In this document: piece after piece, positions 4,952 to 12,216 of the stretch
How positions within the stretch are numbered: the stretch's first letter is position 1
How the letters are laid out: each line of letters begins with the position of its first letter
Assembly (NCBI GenBank): GCA_020056125.1
Contig: JAGVIJ010000109.1
Location: 1-12,216, forward strand
Origin: a bacterium
Lineage (GTDB): Bacteria > Patescibacteriota > Patescibacteriia > 2-12-FULL-60-25
Direction of reading: 5' to 3'
Length of the DNA stretch: 12,216 bases
The notes under the pieces: generated by a model
What the model saw: the letters and a program-made list of their open reading frames with translations, nothing else
What the model was told of the DNA's origin: nothing
Databases searched by the model: none
Made by a program: the position numbers and the translations under genes

Positions 4952-5887
4952 ATGTTAAAACATATTCTAGGACAGGGGATTGTGGGCCACGCCGTGATCA
5001 TTCGCTTGTTGGAATCTTGGCTGGACAATCCAGCGCCCGGTTATTTATTTCACGGACCCGCGCATTTGGGTAAGTCCACCTTGGCCGAGCGATTTGTTTC
5101 CAAGTTGCTGACTGCCGGTGATCAATTGCAGACTCATCCGGATTTAATTTTACTGAAACCTGAAGAAGGCAAAACCATCATTGCCGTGGACGCGGTGCGC
5201 GAAGCTCGCAGGCGTTTGTATTCCAAGCCCTTTGTAGCTTTGCGCCAGGTAATGTTTGTGCCGTGCGCTGAAGCATTGAACACCGAGGGGCTGAATGCTT
5301 TGCTCAAAGTTTTAGAAGAGCCGCCGGCCGCCGCAGTGTTTGTTTTAGTGGCGGAGAATCCCGAACATCTGCCGGCCACAGTGCGCAGTCGGCTGATGCA
5401 AATTGGATTTAATCCGGTGAGTCAAGTGGAGTTAGTGGTTGGCTTGGAAGCGCGCGGATTGTCTTCGGAACAAGCTTTGGAACGAGCTAAGCAGAGCCGC
5501 GGCCGTCCGGGATTAGCCATGGAGGCGTTTGAAACTTCGGCCGGTGCGCTGTGGATGAAACGCTTTATTGGCGCTTCAAATTTAGGCCAGCGTTTGGCCA
5601 TGATTGAAGAATTGGTTGTGGATTGTGAAAGCGCTGAAGATGCAAATCAGGCGTGGCGCCAAATGCTAGATCAGGCCGGCACAGCCGCGCATAATCACTT
5701 TCAACCTAAACCGGAGTGGGCATTAGTCGCAGGTCAGGGTATAATAACCGCTAGGCAATTAGTGGGAGGTCCGCTTTCCCCGCGCTTGGCGTTGGAAGCC
5801 GCGGCCGTGCGCTTGGAAAGCGATCAGCCTCTGGCTAATCTTTTTCCCACGCAACTCGCGCCCGCAGTGCCTAGAATTTTTCTTTAA
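4952..5887 (+). CDS. holB: DNA polymerase III delta-prime subunit (clamp-loader AAA+ protein)
   Basis: A 311-residue clamp-loader subunit that would work with DnaX and delta to load the sliding clamp. The ATG at 4952 is chosen because MLKHILGQ matches the family start; the in-frame TTG at 4919 adds residues without support. Walker A is visible as GPAHLGKST near residues 35-43. The hallmark ALLKVLEEPP is followed by a sensor-1-like strand and the SRx-type segment (here TVRSRL). The acidic Walker B pair is replaced (VPCAEALN), and the four-Cys zinc module of the Escherichia coli protein is missing. The C-terminal third diverges from what I recognise. No Shine-Dalgarno site is present. A possible TTGATA (4919-4924) and GATATT (4942-4947) pair, 17 bases apart, would give a nearly leaderless mRNA, but this is weak. 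The gene opens a run of seven codirectional genes. A DnaX-type homologue is the main alternative, but the length favours HolB. Confidence 0.85.
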   Translation: MLKHILGQGIVGHAVIIRLLESWLDNPAPGYLFHGPAHLGKSTLAERFVSKLLTAGDQLQTHPDLILLKPEEGKTIIAVDAVREARRRLYSKPFVALRQVMFVPCAEALNTEGLNALLKVLEEPPAAAVFVLVAENPEHLPATVRSRLMQIGFNPVSQVELVVGLEARGLSSEQALERAKQSRGRPGLAMEAFETSAGALWMKRFIGASNLGQRLAMIEELVVDCESAEDANQAWRQMLDQAGTAAHNHFQPKPEWALVAGQGIITARQLVGGPLSPRLALEAAAVRLESDQPLANLFPTQLAPAVPRIFL

Positions 5888-5921
5888 ATTTCATCGTTCA
5901 AATTTTCATTTAATTTCAAAT

Positions 5922-6995
5922 ATGAATTATCGTACTTTTGTCCGTTGCGTTCTTCCTCTAGTCGCGCTTTGTCTCATGGGTCAAGGCTGTTTGGGCGGCA
6001 CTAAAACCGCCGCGAGTCCGGATGGCGGAGTGTTCAAAACCGCGACCCGCGCCGAGAGTTGGACGCAAAAACCAGCTTTTATCAGCGGAGCCAAAATATC
6101 GGCCGAGGCTGGCAAAATCACGGTTAACTCCATGGCGTTTGATCCGCAGGATGAAAAGGTGATCTATCTGGCCACAGCTGAACACGGCTTGGTTTATTCT
6201 TTTGATGCCGGAGATTCTTGGCGTAAGGCCGATACTCTCAAGATAGCGCGCGTGCAAACCGTGGCTGTTGATCCCAAAAATAAATGCGTGGTTTATGCCA
6301 CGGCCGCCAATAAGGTTTATAAAACTGAAAATTGCATGCGCGACTGGAGGGATGTCTTCTTTGATCCGCGCACTGAAAAAGTTTTTACTCAATTGCTGGT
6401 GGATTGGTTTAATCCGACCGTGTTGTATGCGGGCACATCCGAGGGAGATGTTTTCAAGTCCACGGATGCGGGTCGCTCCTGGCGCGTGATTAAACGCGTG
6501 GAGGGCGCGGTCATCACTTCTCTGGCTTTGGATCCGCGCGATTCGCGCATTCTTTATGCGGGCACCAATGGTTCGGGAATTTTTAAAACTTTAGATGGCG
6601 GCGCCACTTGGTTGCAGGTTAAAAAACAGTTGGGCGAGGAATTCCGCGATGCGCGCCGCGTTACTCAAGCGGTGGTTGATCCGCAAATCGCGAATTTGAT
6701 TTATTTGGTTTCAAAATACGGCGTGATCAAATCGCCGGATCAAGGGGAAACTTGGCAGGCCATGTCATTGCCCATAGCGCCCGGAGCGGCTGAAGTTACG
6801 TATTTAGCTATTGATCGCAAAGATAATAAAAAATTATTTTTAATCGGTCCGGATGCTTTCCTCTTGTCCGTGGACGGGGGAGCGAGTTGGACTTCCAAAA
6901 GATTGCCCACCACGCGCGCCGGTTCGGTTTTGCTCATCAGTCCGGCGGATAGCAATTTAATTTATCTGGGCACCAAGCCGCAGGTAACAAAATAA
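5922..6995 (+). CDS. Asp-box (BNR/Ycf48-like) beta-propeller lipoprotein
   Basis: A 357-residue exported protein. The N-terminus has Arg residues, a hydrophobic core and Cys23 preceded by Gly-Gln-Gly, an imperfect lipobox, so it is probably a membrane-anchored lipoprotein. The remainder consists of six or seven propeller repeats, each of the form DP....IYxGT..G.V.KS.DxGxSW. Clear Asp-boxes are SFDAGDSW, STDAGRSW, TLDGGATW, SPDQGETW and SVDGGASW. This is the Asp-box fold shared by sialidase-type BNR proteins, Ycf48-like assembly factors and sortilin-like proteins. No sialidase active-site residues are evident, so a binding or scaffolding role is more likely. The gene begins 34 bases after holB with no Shine-Dalgarno site and is probably cotranscribed with it. 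The substrate or partner cannot be read from the sequence. Confidence 0.87.
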   Translation: MNYRTFVRCVLPLVALCLMGQGCLGGTKTAASPDGGVFKTATRAESWTQKPAFISGAKISAEAGKITVNSMAFDPQDEKVIYLATAEHGLVYSFDAGDSWRKADTLKIARVQTVAVDPKNKCVVYATAANKVYKTENCMRDWRDVFFDPRTEKVFTQLLVDWFNPTVLYAGTSEGDVFKSTDAGRSWRVIKRVEGAVITSLALDPRDSRILYAGTNGSGIFKTLDGGATWLQVKKQLGEEFRDARRVTQAVVDPQIANLIYLVSKYGVIKSPDQGETWQAMSLPIAPGAAEVTYLAIDRKDNKKLFLIGPDAFLLSVDGGASWTSKRLPTTRAGSVLLISPADSNLIYLGTKPQVTK

Positions 6996-7005
6996 ACGGT
7001 TCGGT

Positions 7006-7034
7006 TTGACGAAATTGCTGAAAAATGGCAAAAT
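7006..7034 (+). promoter_or_regulatory. Extended -10 promoter for frr
   Basis: TTGACG (7006-7011, five of six matches) is followed after exactly 17 bases by CAAAAT (7029-7034, four of six), with the extended -10 TG at 7026-7027. Predicted transcription starts near 7041, leaving only about four bases before the frr ATG. Confidence 0.5.
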
Positions 7035-7044
7035 TCTTTTTGAT

Positions 7045-7599
7045 ATGTCCAATTTGATTGATCAAGCCAAGCCGGAATTTGAGAAAGCGCTGGAACATTT
7101 TGAAAAGGAGTTAAAGGCTCTGCGCACCGGCCGCGCGCATGCGGCTATGGTGGAAGAGATCCCGGTGGTGGCTTATGACTCAACCATGGCGCTCAAGGGT
7201 GTGGCCTCCATTGCCATTCCCGACGCCAAAACCATTCAGATCGAACCGTGGGACAAAAATTTAGTGAAAGATATTGAAAAGGCTTTGCAGTCTTCCAACC
7301 TGGGTATTACGCCGAACGTCATGGGCGCCACCATCCGTTTGAATCTGCCGGCCATGACCGAGGAGAACCGCAAGGAGTTTGTGCGTCTGGCGCGGCAAAA
7401 AACCGAACACGCCAGAGTTAGCGTGCGCGCGGTGCGCGAAGCGGTGCGCGAAAAAATCCAAGCGCAAGAAAAAGCCAAGGCTATCGCCGAGGATGAAAAA
7501 TTCCGTTTGCAAGAACAGCTCGACAAAGTGGTGGGGGAGTTTAACGAGCGAATTGAAAAGCTGGCCAAAGAGAAGGAGCAAGAGATCATGACCATATAA
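7045..7599 (+). CDS. frr: Ribosome recycling factor
   Basis: A 184-residue protein of normal family length (about 185) that, with EF-G, splits the post-termination ribosome complex. The ATG at 7045 is chosen because MSNLIDQAKPEFEKAL aligns with the family start; the upstream in-frame TTG at 7006 is part of a probable promoter. The helical domain carries the conserved LRTGRA (residues 26-31), the segment VAIPDAKT-like region and IEPWDK are in place, and the long C-terminal helices contain the expected Arg/Glu/Lys pattern ending KEKEQEIM. There is no Shine-Dalgarno site. A close promoter suggests a leaderless or nearly leaderless transcript, in addition to read-through from upstream. Confidence 0.97.
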   Translation: MSNLIDQAKPEFEKALEHFEKELKALRTGRAHAAMVEEIPVVAYDSTMALKGVASIAIPDAKTIQIEPWDKNLVKDIEKALQSSNLGITPNVMGATIRLNLPAMTEENRKEFVRLARQKTEHARVSVRAVREAVREKIQAQEKAKAIAEDEKFRLQEQLDKVVGEFNERIEKLAKEKEQEIMTI

Positions 7600-7659
7600 A
7601 ATTAAAAATGCAAAATCCAAAAAGCAAAATTTTCATTTCATTAACCTTAAACAAATTTT

Positions 7660-9000
7660 ATGGCCATCACTCCGGATAAAAAAATGGACGTCTTGGTTTC
7701 CCTATGCAAGCGCCGCGGATTTATTTTTCCGGGTTCGGAAATTTATGGCGGTTTTGCAAATTCTTGGGATTACGGCCCGTACGGCGTGGAGCTGAAAAAT
7801 AATATCCGCAATGCTTGGTGGAATCTTTTTGTGCGCGGACGGGATGACGTGGTGGGCGTGGATACGCCAATTATCATGAACCCCAAAGCATGGGAAGCGT
7901 CCGGCCATATCAAAACTTTTACCGATCCCCTGGTGGATTGTCAAAAATGCAAAAAGCGTTTTCGCGCCGATCAATTATCGGGAATCGTTTGTCCGGAGTG
8001 CGGCGGCAAATTAACTGCGGCGCGCCAATTCAACCTGATGTTTAAAACTTATGTGGGCGTGACCGAGGATGCGTCAGCCCTGGCTTATCTGCGTCCCGAA
8101 ACAGCGGGTGGCATGTTTGTGGCGTGGAAGAACGTGCGCGATTCAATGCGCAAGCGTTTGCCTTTTGGCGTGGCGCAAGTTGGCAAAGCGTTTAGGAACG
8201 AAATTACGCCGGGCAATTTCATCTTTCGCACGCGCGAGTTTGAGCAGATGGAAATTGAATATTTCGTAGCTCCAGAAAATGCTCCGGCGGCTTTTGAGGC
8301 TTGGCTCGACGCCATGAAGGTTTGGGTGACTGATGTTTTAAAATTAGATCCAGCGCACGTGGTGTATCACGAAATTTCGGAGGGCGACCGCGCGTTTTAT
8401 TCGGCGCGCACCATTGATATTGAATACGCTTATCCATTCGGCACGAGCGAGCTGTACGGTTTGGCTAATCGCACGGATCATGATTTGTCGCGCCATCAAG
8501 AAGCCACGGGTCAGGATTTGCGCTGGCTGGATCCGGAGAGCGGCAAAAAAATTCTGCCCTACGTGATTGAGCCGTCTTGGGGTTTGGATCGCAGCGTGCT
8601 TGCGGTTTTACTTGAACATTTGGATATTGATGAAGCCCCGACCACGGAAAAAGGGGAAAAGGAAGATCGCTGTGTTTTGCGCTTGCCCCCGTCTTTGGCG
8701 CCGGTTAAAGCCGCGGTTTTGCCTTTGATGAAAAAAGAAAAGTTGGTTGATTGCGCCAAGGATTTAGTGCAGCAGATCAGACGGCAGGGAATTGCGGTTG
8801 AATATGATGAGTCAGCCTCCATCGGCAAGCGCTATCGCCGTCAAGATGAAATCGGCACGCCATGGTGTTTGACTATTGATCACGATTCTTTAGAAGATAA
8901 AAAAGTTACAGTGCGCGATCGCGACAGCATGGCGCAGGAGCGCATTTTAATCGCCGATGTCCCGGCCTGGCTGACAGAACACTTGGTCCAAAAGCCCTAA
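7660..9000 (+). CDS. glyQS: Glycyl-tRNA synthetase, single-chain class IIa type
   Basis: A 446-residue enzyme of the alpha-2 type that charges tRNA-Gly using ATP. The N-terminus (GFIFPGSEIYGG, then DYGPYGVELK) is diagnostic of this family. A zinc-binding insertion has Cys94, Cys97, Cys111 and Cys114. Motif 2 is FRNEI...R.REF.Q.E at residues 178-198 and motif 3 is EPSWGLDR at 304-311. The C-terminal anticodon-binding domain (about 340-446) begins LPPSLAPVK and contains the typical YDES.SIGKRYRRQDEIGTP. All catalytic motifs are present and the protein is full length. The start follows an A/T-rich stretch of 60 bases with no Shine-Dalgarno site. Confidence 0.98.
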   Translation: MAITPDKKMDVLVSLCKRRGFIFPGSEIYGGFANSWDYGPYGVELKNNIRNAWWNLFVRGRDDVVGVDTPIIMNPKAWEASGHIKTFTDPLVDCQKCKKRFRADQLSGIVCPECGGKLTAARQFNLMFKTYVGVTEDASALAYLRPETAGGMFVAWKNVRDSMRKRLPFGVAQVGKAFRNEITPGNFIFRTREFEQMEIEYFVAPENAPAAFEAWLDAMKVWVTDVLKLDPAHVVYHEISEGDRAFYSARTIDIEYAYPFGTSELYGLANRTDHDLSRHQEATGQDLRWLDPESGKKILPYVIEPSWGLDRSVLAVLLEHLDIDEAPTTEKGEKEDRCVLRLPPSLAPVKAAVLPLMKKEKLVDCAKDLVQQIRRQGIAVEYDESASIGKRYRRQDEIGTPWCLTIDHDSLEDKKVTVRDRDSMAQERILIADVPAWLTEHLVQKP

Positions 9001-9002
9001 TC

Positions 9003-9047
9003 TCGAATTTCGAATATCGAATGTCGAATTTCGACATTCCATATTCG
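9003..9047 (+). repeat. TCGAATN heptamer tandem repeat forming a long hairpin
   Basis: Four successive heptamers of the form TCGAATN occupy 9003-9030, and a fifth degenerate unit follows. The same tract forms a hairpin with arms cgaatat/atattcg (9011-9017, 9041-9047) and gaatgtcg/cgacattc (9019-9026, 9032-9039), separated by one C-C mismatch and closed by a 5-base loop. No T run follows, so it is unlikely to be a classical terminator. It lies in the 61-base gap before the M16 gene. Confidence 0.75.
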
Positions 9048-9061
9048 AACTTCTGCCAATT

Positions 9062-10348
9062 ATGATTTATCCCCTGCCGCGCAAATTAAAAAATGGCATG
9101 ACTGCCATTTTAGTGCCGCAAAAAGGCGCGACCTCAATGACCATTTTTGTCATGATCAAAGTGGGTTCGCGCTATGAGGCGCGCAATATCAACGGCGCTT
9201 CGCATTTTATCGAACACTTAATGTTCAAAGGCACCAAGCGGCGCCCGACCACGCAAATTTTAACCAGTACCATTGATCGTTATGGCGCGGAATACAATGC
9301 TTTTACGGGCAAGGATCTAACCGCGTATTACATCAAAATCGATGCGTGCCAAACCGCCCTAGCCATTGATCTTTTGCATGACATGCTATCCGATTCATTG
9401 TTCGACATCAAAGAGATTAATCGCGAGCGCGGCGTGATTGTGGAAGAGATTAATATGTATGAGGATAATCCGGGCATGCATCTGGGAGATTTGTTGGAGG
9501 AGGCGCTCTTCCCCAAATCAACTTTGGGTTGGAACATTGCCGGGCCGCGCGAAGTGGTGCGCCAAGTGACGCGCGAACAATTAATCAATTATCGCGATGC
9601 TTATTATGCGCCACAGCGCATGACCGTGGTCTTGGCCGGTAAAATCATGCCCGGCACCATGGCATTGTTGCAAAAAACTTTTGGCGCGGTCAAACCCAGA
9701 TTGGTGGGTGCGGATTATGATTTTTCGCCGTTTAATCCGCCGCCGCAGCTGGACGAACCGGTGATCATTCAAAATAAAAAAACCGAACAGGTCCAATTAG
9801 GTTTGGCGTTTCATGGGTTGAAGTTTAAGCATCAAGATTTACCGGCCGCAACTCTGCTCTCCACGATTTTGGGCGGCAGCATGTCTTCACGCTTGTTTAT
9901 CAACATCCGTGAGCGGCGCGGGTTGTGTTATTCCATTCATGCATCGCACGAAGCCTTGGAAGATACGGGTATGTTTTCCATCACGGCCGGGCTTGACAAA
10001 AGCCGCCTATCTGAGGCAGTCTTAGCTATATTGACCGAGCTAAAGCACGCTGTTCGTTCAGAAGTCACTCGCGAGGAGCTGTGCCGCGCCAAAGATCATC
10101 TGCACGGCCACACTATGTTGGCTTTTGAGAATTCAGCGGTGCAAGCCGAGTGGTATGGCCGGCAATGGACCTTCTTAAAAGAACTGCAAATGCCCGAGGA
10201 CAAGATGAAGCTGGTTGAACGAGTAACCGCCAAACAAATCCAGCGCGTAGCCAAAGCAATTCTGCAATCCAAACATTTGGCCGCAGCCGTGATCGGACCT
10301 TTTACGAAAAATGCCATTACTCGATTAATTTCCCGCGTTCGGTTTTAA
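9062..10348 (+). CDS. M16 family zinc metallopeptidase (M16B-type, processing-peptidase-like)
   Basis: A 428-residue inverse-zinc peptidase. The inverted zinc motif is His48-Phe-Ile-Glu51-His52, with the third ligand Glu129 in ERGVIVEEI, spaced 76 residues after His52 as expected. The conserved YNAFTGKDLTAYY lies at 78-90. The second, inactive-type half contains the substrate-binding pattern with Arg283 and Tyr290 (RERRGLCYSI). A single two-domain chain of this size normally dimerises. With no signal peptide or membrane segment, it is expected to act in the cytoplasm on peptides or unfolded proteins; the natural substrate is unknown. The start has no Shine-Dalgarno site and follows the TCGAATN hairpin. 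tpiA begins 10 bases after its stop, so the two are very likely cotranscribed. Confidence 0.95.
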   Translation: MIYPLPRKLKNGMTAILVPQKGATSMTIFVMIKVGSRYEARNINGASHFIEHLMFKGTKRRPTTQILTSTIDRYGAEYNAFTGKDLTAYYIKIDACQTALAIDLLHDMLSDSLFDIKEINRERGVIVEEINMYEDNPGMHLGDLLEEALFPKSTLGWNIAGPREVVRQVTREQLINYRDAYYAPQRMTVVLAGKIMPGTMALLQKTFGAVKPRLVGADYDFSPFNPPPQLDEPVIIQNKKTEQVQLGLAFHGLKFKHQDLPAATLLSTILGGSMSSRLFINIRERRGLCYSIHASHEALEDTGMFSITAGLDKSRLSEAVLAILTELKHAVRSEVTREELCRAKDHLHGHTMLAFENSAVQAEWYGRQWTFLKELQMPEDKMKLVERVTAKQIQRVAKAILQSKHLAAAVIGPFTKNAITRLISRVRF

Positions 10349-10358
10349 TTTCCGTTAT

Positions 10359-11114
10359 ATGAAAAAGTTAATCATTGCCAACTGGAAAATGTACTACGGC
10401 CCGATTAAGGCCGGTGCCTGGATCCGCGCATTTCGCCGCGAACGTTTGCCCAAGGAGTTGGACATCGCCGTGGCCGCGCCGTTTGTTTCACTGGCCGCTG
10501 TTCGCTCCTCGCTGGGTCGCGCATCTACGCCGGCCATTGCAGCGCAAAACGTTTTCTGGGCGCGCGAAGGAGCTTTTACCGGTGAAGTCTCGCCGGACAT
10601 GTTGTTGGAATTTGACACTACTTATTGTTTGGTGGGACACAGCGAACGCCGCACTCATTTGGGAGAAACCGATAAGATGGTGGCAAAAAAAGCCAAGGCT
10701 TTGCAAGCCGCCGGGATTTCTCCGGTCATCTGCGTAGGCGAAACCGCGGCAGAGCGCAAACGCGGTGATGCAACCAAAGTGGTGCGCGGCCAAGTGCGCG
10801 AAGCTATGGAAGGTTTAAAGGTAGATGGACGCGCGCCATTTGTCATCGCTTATGAACCGATTTGGTCTATCGGAACAGGCCAGCCCTGTTCTGCGCGGCA
10901 GGCTAAAGAGATGCATGATGTTATTCACGAAGTGATTTTTAAAAAATTCAAAGTTAAATGCGGAGAGGTTCGCGTCATCTATGGCGGTTCGGTGGAGCCT
11001 CGCAATATTTCGGAATATCTCAATACAGTGGGTATTGACGGAGCTTTGGTGGGTGGAGCGTCGCTTGACCCGCGCAGTTTTGGGCTCTTGTGCCGTTCAG
11101 CGGCGCCGGCGTAA
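10359..11114 (+). CDS. tpiA: Triosephosphate isomerase
   Basis: A 251-residue glycolytic enzyme interconverting dihydroxyacetone phosphate and glyceraldehyde 3-phosphate. Catalytic residues are Lys10 in ANWKM, His94 in VGHSERR and Glu166 in AYEPIWSIGTG. The flexible loop 6 follows Glu166 with Ser170 where Ala is common. The phosphate-binding YGGSV and the C-terminal DGALVGGASL are also present. Length and motifs are those of an intact enzyme. There is no Shine-Dalgarno site, and the gene lies 10 bases after the M16 peptidase. Confidence 0.98.
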   Translation: MKKLIIANWKMYYGPIKAGAWIRAFRRERLPKELDIAVAAPFVSLAAVRSSLGRASTPAIAAQNVFWAREGAFTGEVSPDMLLEFDTTYCLVGHSERRTHLGETDKMVAKKAKALQAAGISPVICVGETAAERKRGDATKVVRGQVREAMEGLKVDGRAPFVIAYEPIWSIGTGQPCSARQAKEMHDVIHEVIFKKFKVKCGEVRVIYGGSVEPRNISEYLNTVGIDGALVGGASLDPRSFGLLCRSAAPA

Positions 11115-11154
11115 TCGTTTTGAGCGACTACGGAGGGATCAAACATTTTGAGAT

Positions 11155-12060
11155 ATGATTTATTGGTTTGTTATTCCTTTGATACTCATCTCCGTAGGAG
11201 CGATTTTTAGCATTGTCCGACGGCACTGGAAAGAAATTCGTTTATTAAATCCGGAATCCATCAAAGAGGAACGCATGCGCAAAGCGCGCGGCCAAATTAT
11301 TGAGCGGCGCTTTCAGCGCATTAAGGCTGATCAGCTCACGCCATTGAAAATTTTGGCGCACCGCTCGATTTTTGCGGGCAAAAAACAATTTCACGCCGCG
11401 TATTTAAAGTTATTGCAGATCAACTCTTTTTATAAACAGATCCAGACGCCGCTGGCTAATATCGCGCCTTCCAAACAAGAGCGTCTTAAGGTTTTACTGG
11501 ATGAGGCGCGGTCTTTGGCGCGCGATCTCAAATGGGCTGACGCGGAGCGCAGATTTTTGGAAGTGTTGGGTTTGGATGGCCGGAATGCCGAAGCATACAA
11601 AGGCTTGGCGTTGATTTATGTGAAGCAAAAGTTGTACGACCAGGCGCAGGAAACTTTTAATTTTTTGGTGAAGAGTAAAAGGGCGGATGATGTGTGTTTC
11701 GCCGGATTGGCGGAAATCGCCGAGGCGAAAAATGATTTAGCAAATGCCGAAATTATGTACAGCCGAGCCTTGGAAGCGCGGCCTAAGATGGCGCATTGGC
11801 ATGCTGAACTGGCTGAATTCTATCTGCGCCACGGCAATGCGGGGCAGGCGTGGCCCTTAGCCAAAAAGGCCGCAGAATTTGAGCCGCGTTCGGCCAAGTA
11901 CATGGAGTTGTCGCTCGAGGCCGCGTTGCGCGCCGGCAAGCGCGATGAGGCGCGCCGCCGCTATGATAAATTCCGTTTGCTCTCCGAGGATAAGGTTAAA
12001 TTGCAAGCGCTCAAGGAGCGGATCGATGAGCTGACAAAAATTCAAAATCCAGCGGTTTAA
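11155..12060 (+). CDS. Membrane-anchored tetratricopeptide (TPR) protein
   Basis: A 301-residue protein beginning with a hydrophobic segment (about residues 2-20), then Arg/Lys-rich sequence, so it probably has one transmembrane helix with the bulk in the cytoplasm. The middle and C-terminal parts contain at least three or four helix-turn-helix repeats with TPR-like residues, for example ADAERRFLEVLGLDGRNAEA, AYKGLALIYVKQKLYDQA and HAELAEFYLRHGNAGQAW. Such proteins scaffold protein complexes; the partner is unknown. An in-frame TGA at 11149-11151 fixes the start at 11155 or later. A GGAGGG lies about 17 bases upstream, too far for an ideal ribosome binding site. The gene ends the codirectional run and is followed by a bidirectional terminator. 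Confidence 0.85.
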   Translation: MIYWFVIPLILISVGAIFSIVRRHWKEIRLLNPESIKEERMRKARGQIIERRFQRIKADQLTPLKILAHRSIFAGKKQFHAAYLKLLQINSFYKQIQTPLANIAPSKQERLKVLLDEARSLARDLKWADAERRFLEVLGLDGRNAEAYKGLALIYVKQKLYDQAQETFNFLVKSKRADDVCFAGLAEIAEAKNDLANAEIMYSRALEARPKMAHWHAELAEFYLRHGNAGQAWPLAKKAAEFEPRSAKYMELSLEAALRAGKRDEARRRYDKFRLLSEDKVKLQALKERIDELTKIQNPAV

Positions 12061-12074
12061 ATTTGAACCCAAAC

Positions 12075-12103
12075 AAAAAAGCGAAGCCGAGCTTCGTTTT
12101 TTT
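12075..12103. terminator. Bidirectional terminator between the TPR gene and tRNA-Tyr
   Basis: Arms cgaagc (12082-12087) and gcttcg (12091-12096) enclose a cga loop, flanked by an A run on the left (12075-12080) and seven T residues on the right (12097-12103). It can serve the + strand operon and the - strand tRNA transcript. Confidence 0.85.
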
Positions 12104-12114
12104 AATTTACCTGG

Positions 12115-12130
12115 TCGAGCCTTAGCTCGA
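12115..12130 (-). repeat. Perfect hairpin directly after the tRNA-Tyr 3' end
   Basis: Arms tcgagc (12115-12120) and gctcga (12125-12130) with a 4-base loop abut the encoded CCA. It could be a 3' trailer stem that guides tRNA maturation. No T run adjoins it; the terminator lies further on. Confidence 0.55.
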
Positions 12131-12216
12131 TGGTGGGTGGGCAAGGATTCGAACCTTGGAAGGCGTAAGCCAACAGATTTACAGTCTGTCCCGTTTGACC
12201 GCTTCGGTACCCACCC
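12131..12216 (-). tRNA. tRNA-Tyr, anticodon GTA
   Basis: A complete type II tRNA on the - strand. The acceptor arms are gggtggg (12210-12216 read on the - strand) and cccaccc (12135-12141), with discriminator A at 12134 and an encoded CCA at 12131-12133. The T arm has stem caagg/ccttg around TTCGAAT. The anticodon stem acaga/tctgt holds the loop CTGTAAA, giving GTA. A long variable arm, as expected for bacterial tRNA-Tyr, is present. The gene ends exactly at the window edge, so its promoter is not seen. Confidence 0.97.

Noticed and set aside
7006..7044. TTG start for frr
   Set aside because: The region forms a promoter, and the family length and start fit the ATG at 7045.
7600..7659. Possible repeat with aaaatcc/caaaat words before glyQS
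   Set aside because: A/T-rich low-complexity sequence; no clear repeat unit or hairpin.

Overview
The window looks like a piece of a small-genome bacterium, most likely a Candidate Phyla Radiation (Patescibacteria) lineage. This is an inference. The right-hand two thirds carry housekeeping genes typical of that group: a zinc-module-less DNA polymerase III delta-prime subunit, an Asp-box (BNR) propeller lipoprotein, ribosome recycling factor, single-chain glycyl-tRNA synthetase, an M16 peptidase, triosephosphate isomerase and a membrane-anchored TPR protein. Nearly all lack a Shine-Dalgarno sequence. The intergenic palindromes and the REP-associated transposase fit the same kind of genome. No rRNA or other decisive marker is present, so the phylum call is tentative.

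Left region (1-4775): three exported-protein genes on the + strand, each with its own terminator. The first is cut by the window edge. It and the third share one architecture: a Cys-rich segment, a linker, a predicted coiled coil, and a glycine/aromatic-rich C-terminal domain that looks like a beta-barrel and holds a matching Cys pair. The second is a lipoprotein with a Cys-rich segment, a poly-Ser/Thr linker and an unrecognised C-terminal domain. Genes two and three have good Shine-Dalgarno sites, and all three use codons that strongly favour C or G in the third position. Between genes two and three, on the - strand, lies a REP-associated tyrosine transposase (RAYT/TnpA_REP). REP-like palindromes sit inside its reading frame and over its stop codon. 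More REP-like palindromes lie in the intergenic spaces.

Junction (4776-4951): a foldback, MITE-like element with several perfect hairpins separates the left cluster from the housekeeping genes. Codon choice and initiation style change across it.

Right region (4952-12060): seven + strand genes with gaps of 10 to 61 bp, consistent with one or a few operons (holB, Asp-box lipoprotein, frr, glyQS, M16 peptidase, tpiA, TPR protein). An internal promoter is likely just before frr. The series ends at a bidirectional terminator facing a convergent tRNA-Tyr(GTA) with an encoded CCA, which finishes exactly at the window end.

The most interesting points are the RAYT gene carrying its own class of REP repeats in frame, the paired barrel-like secreted proteins in a genome that otherwise looks like a single-membrane lineage, and the sharp change in codon and initiation style at the foldback element.
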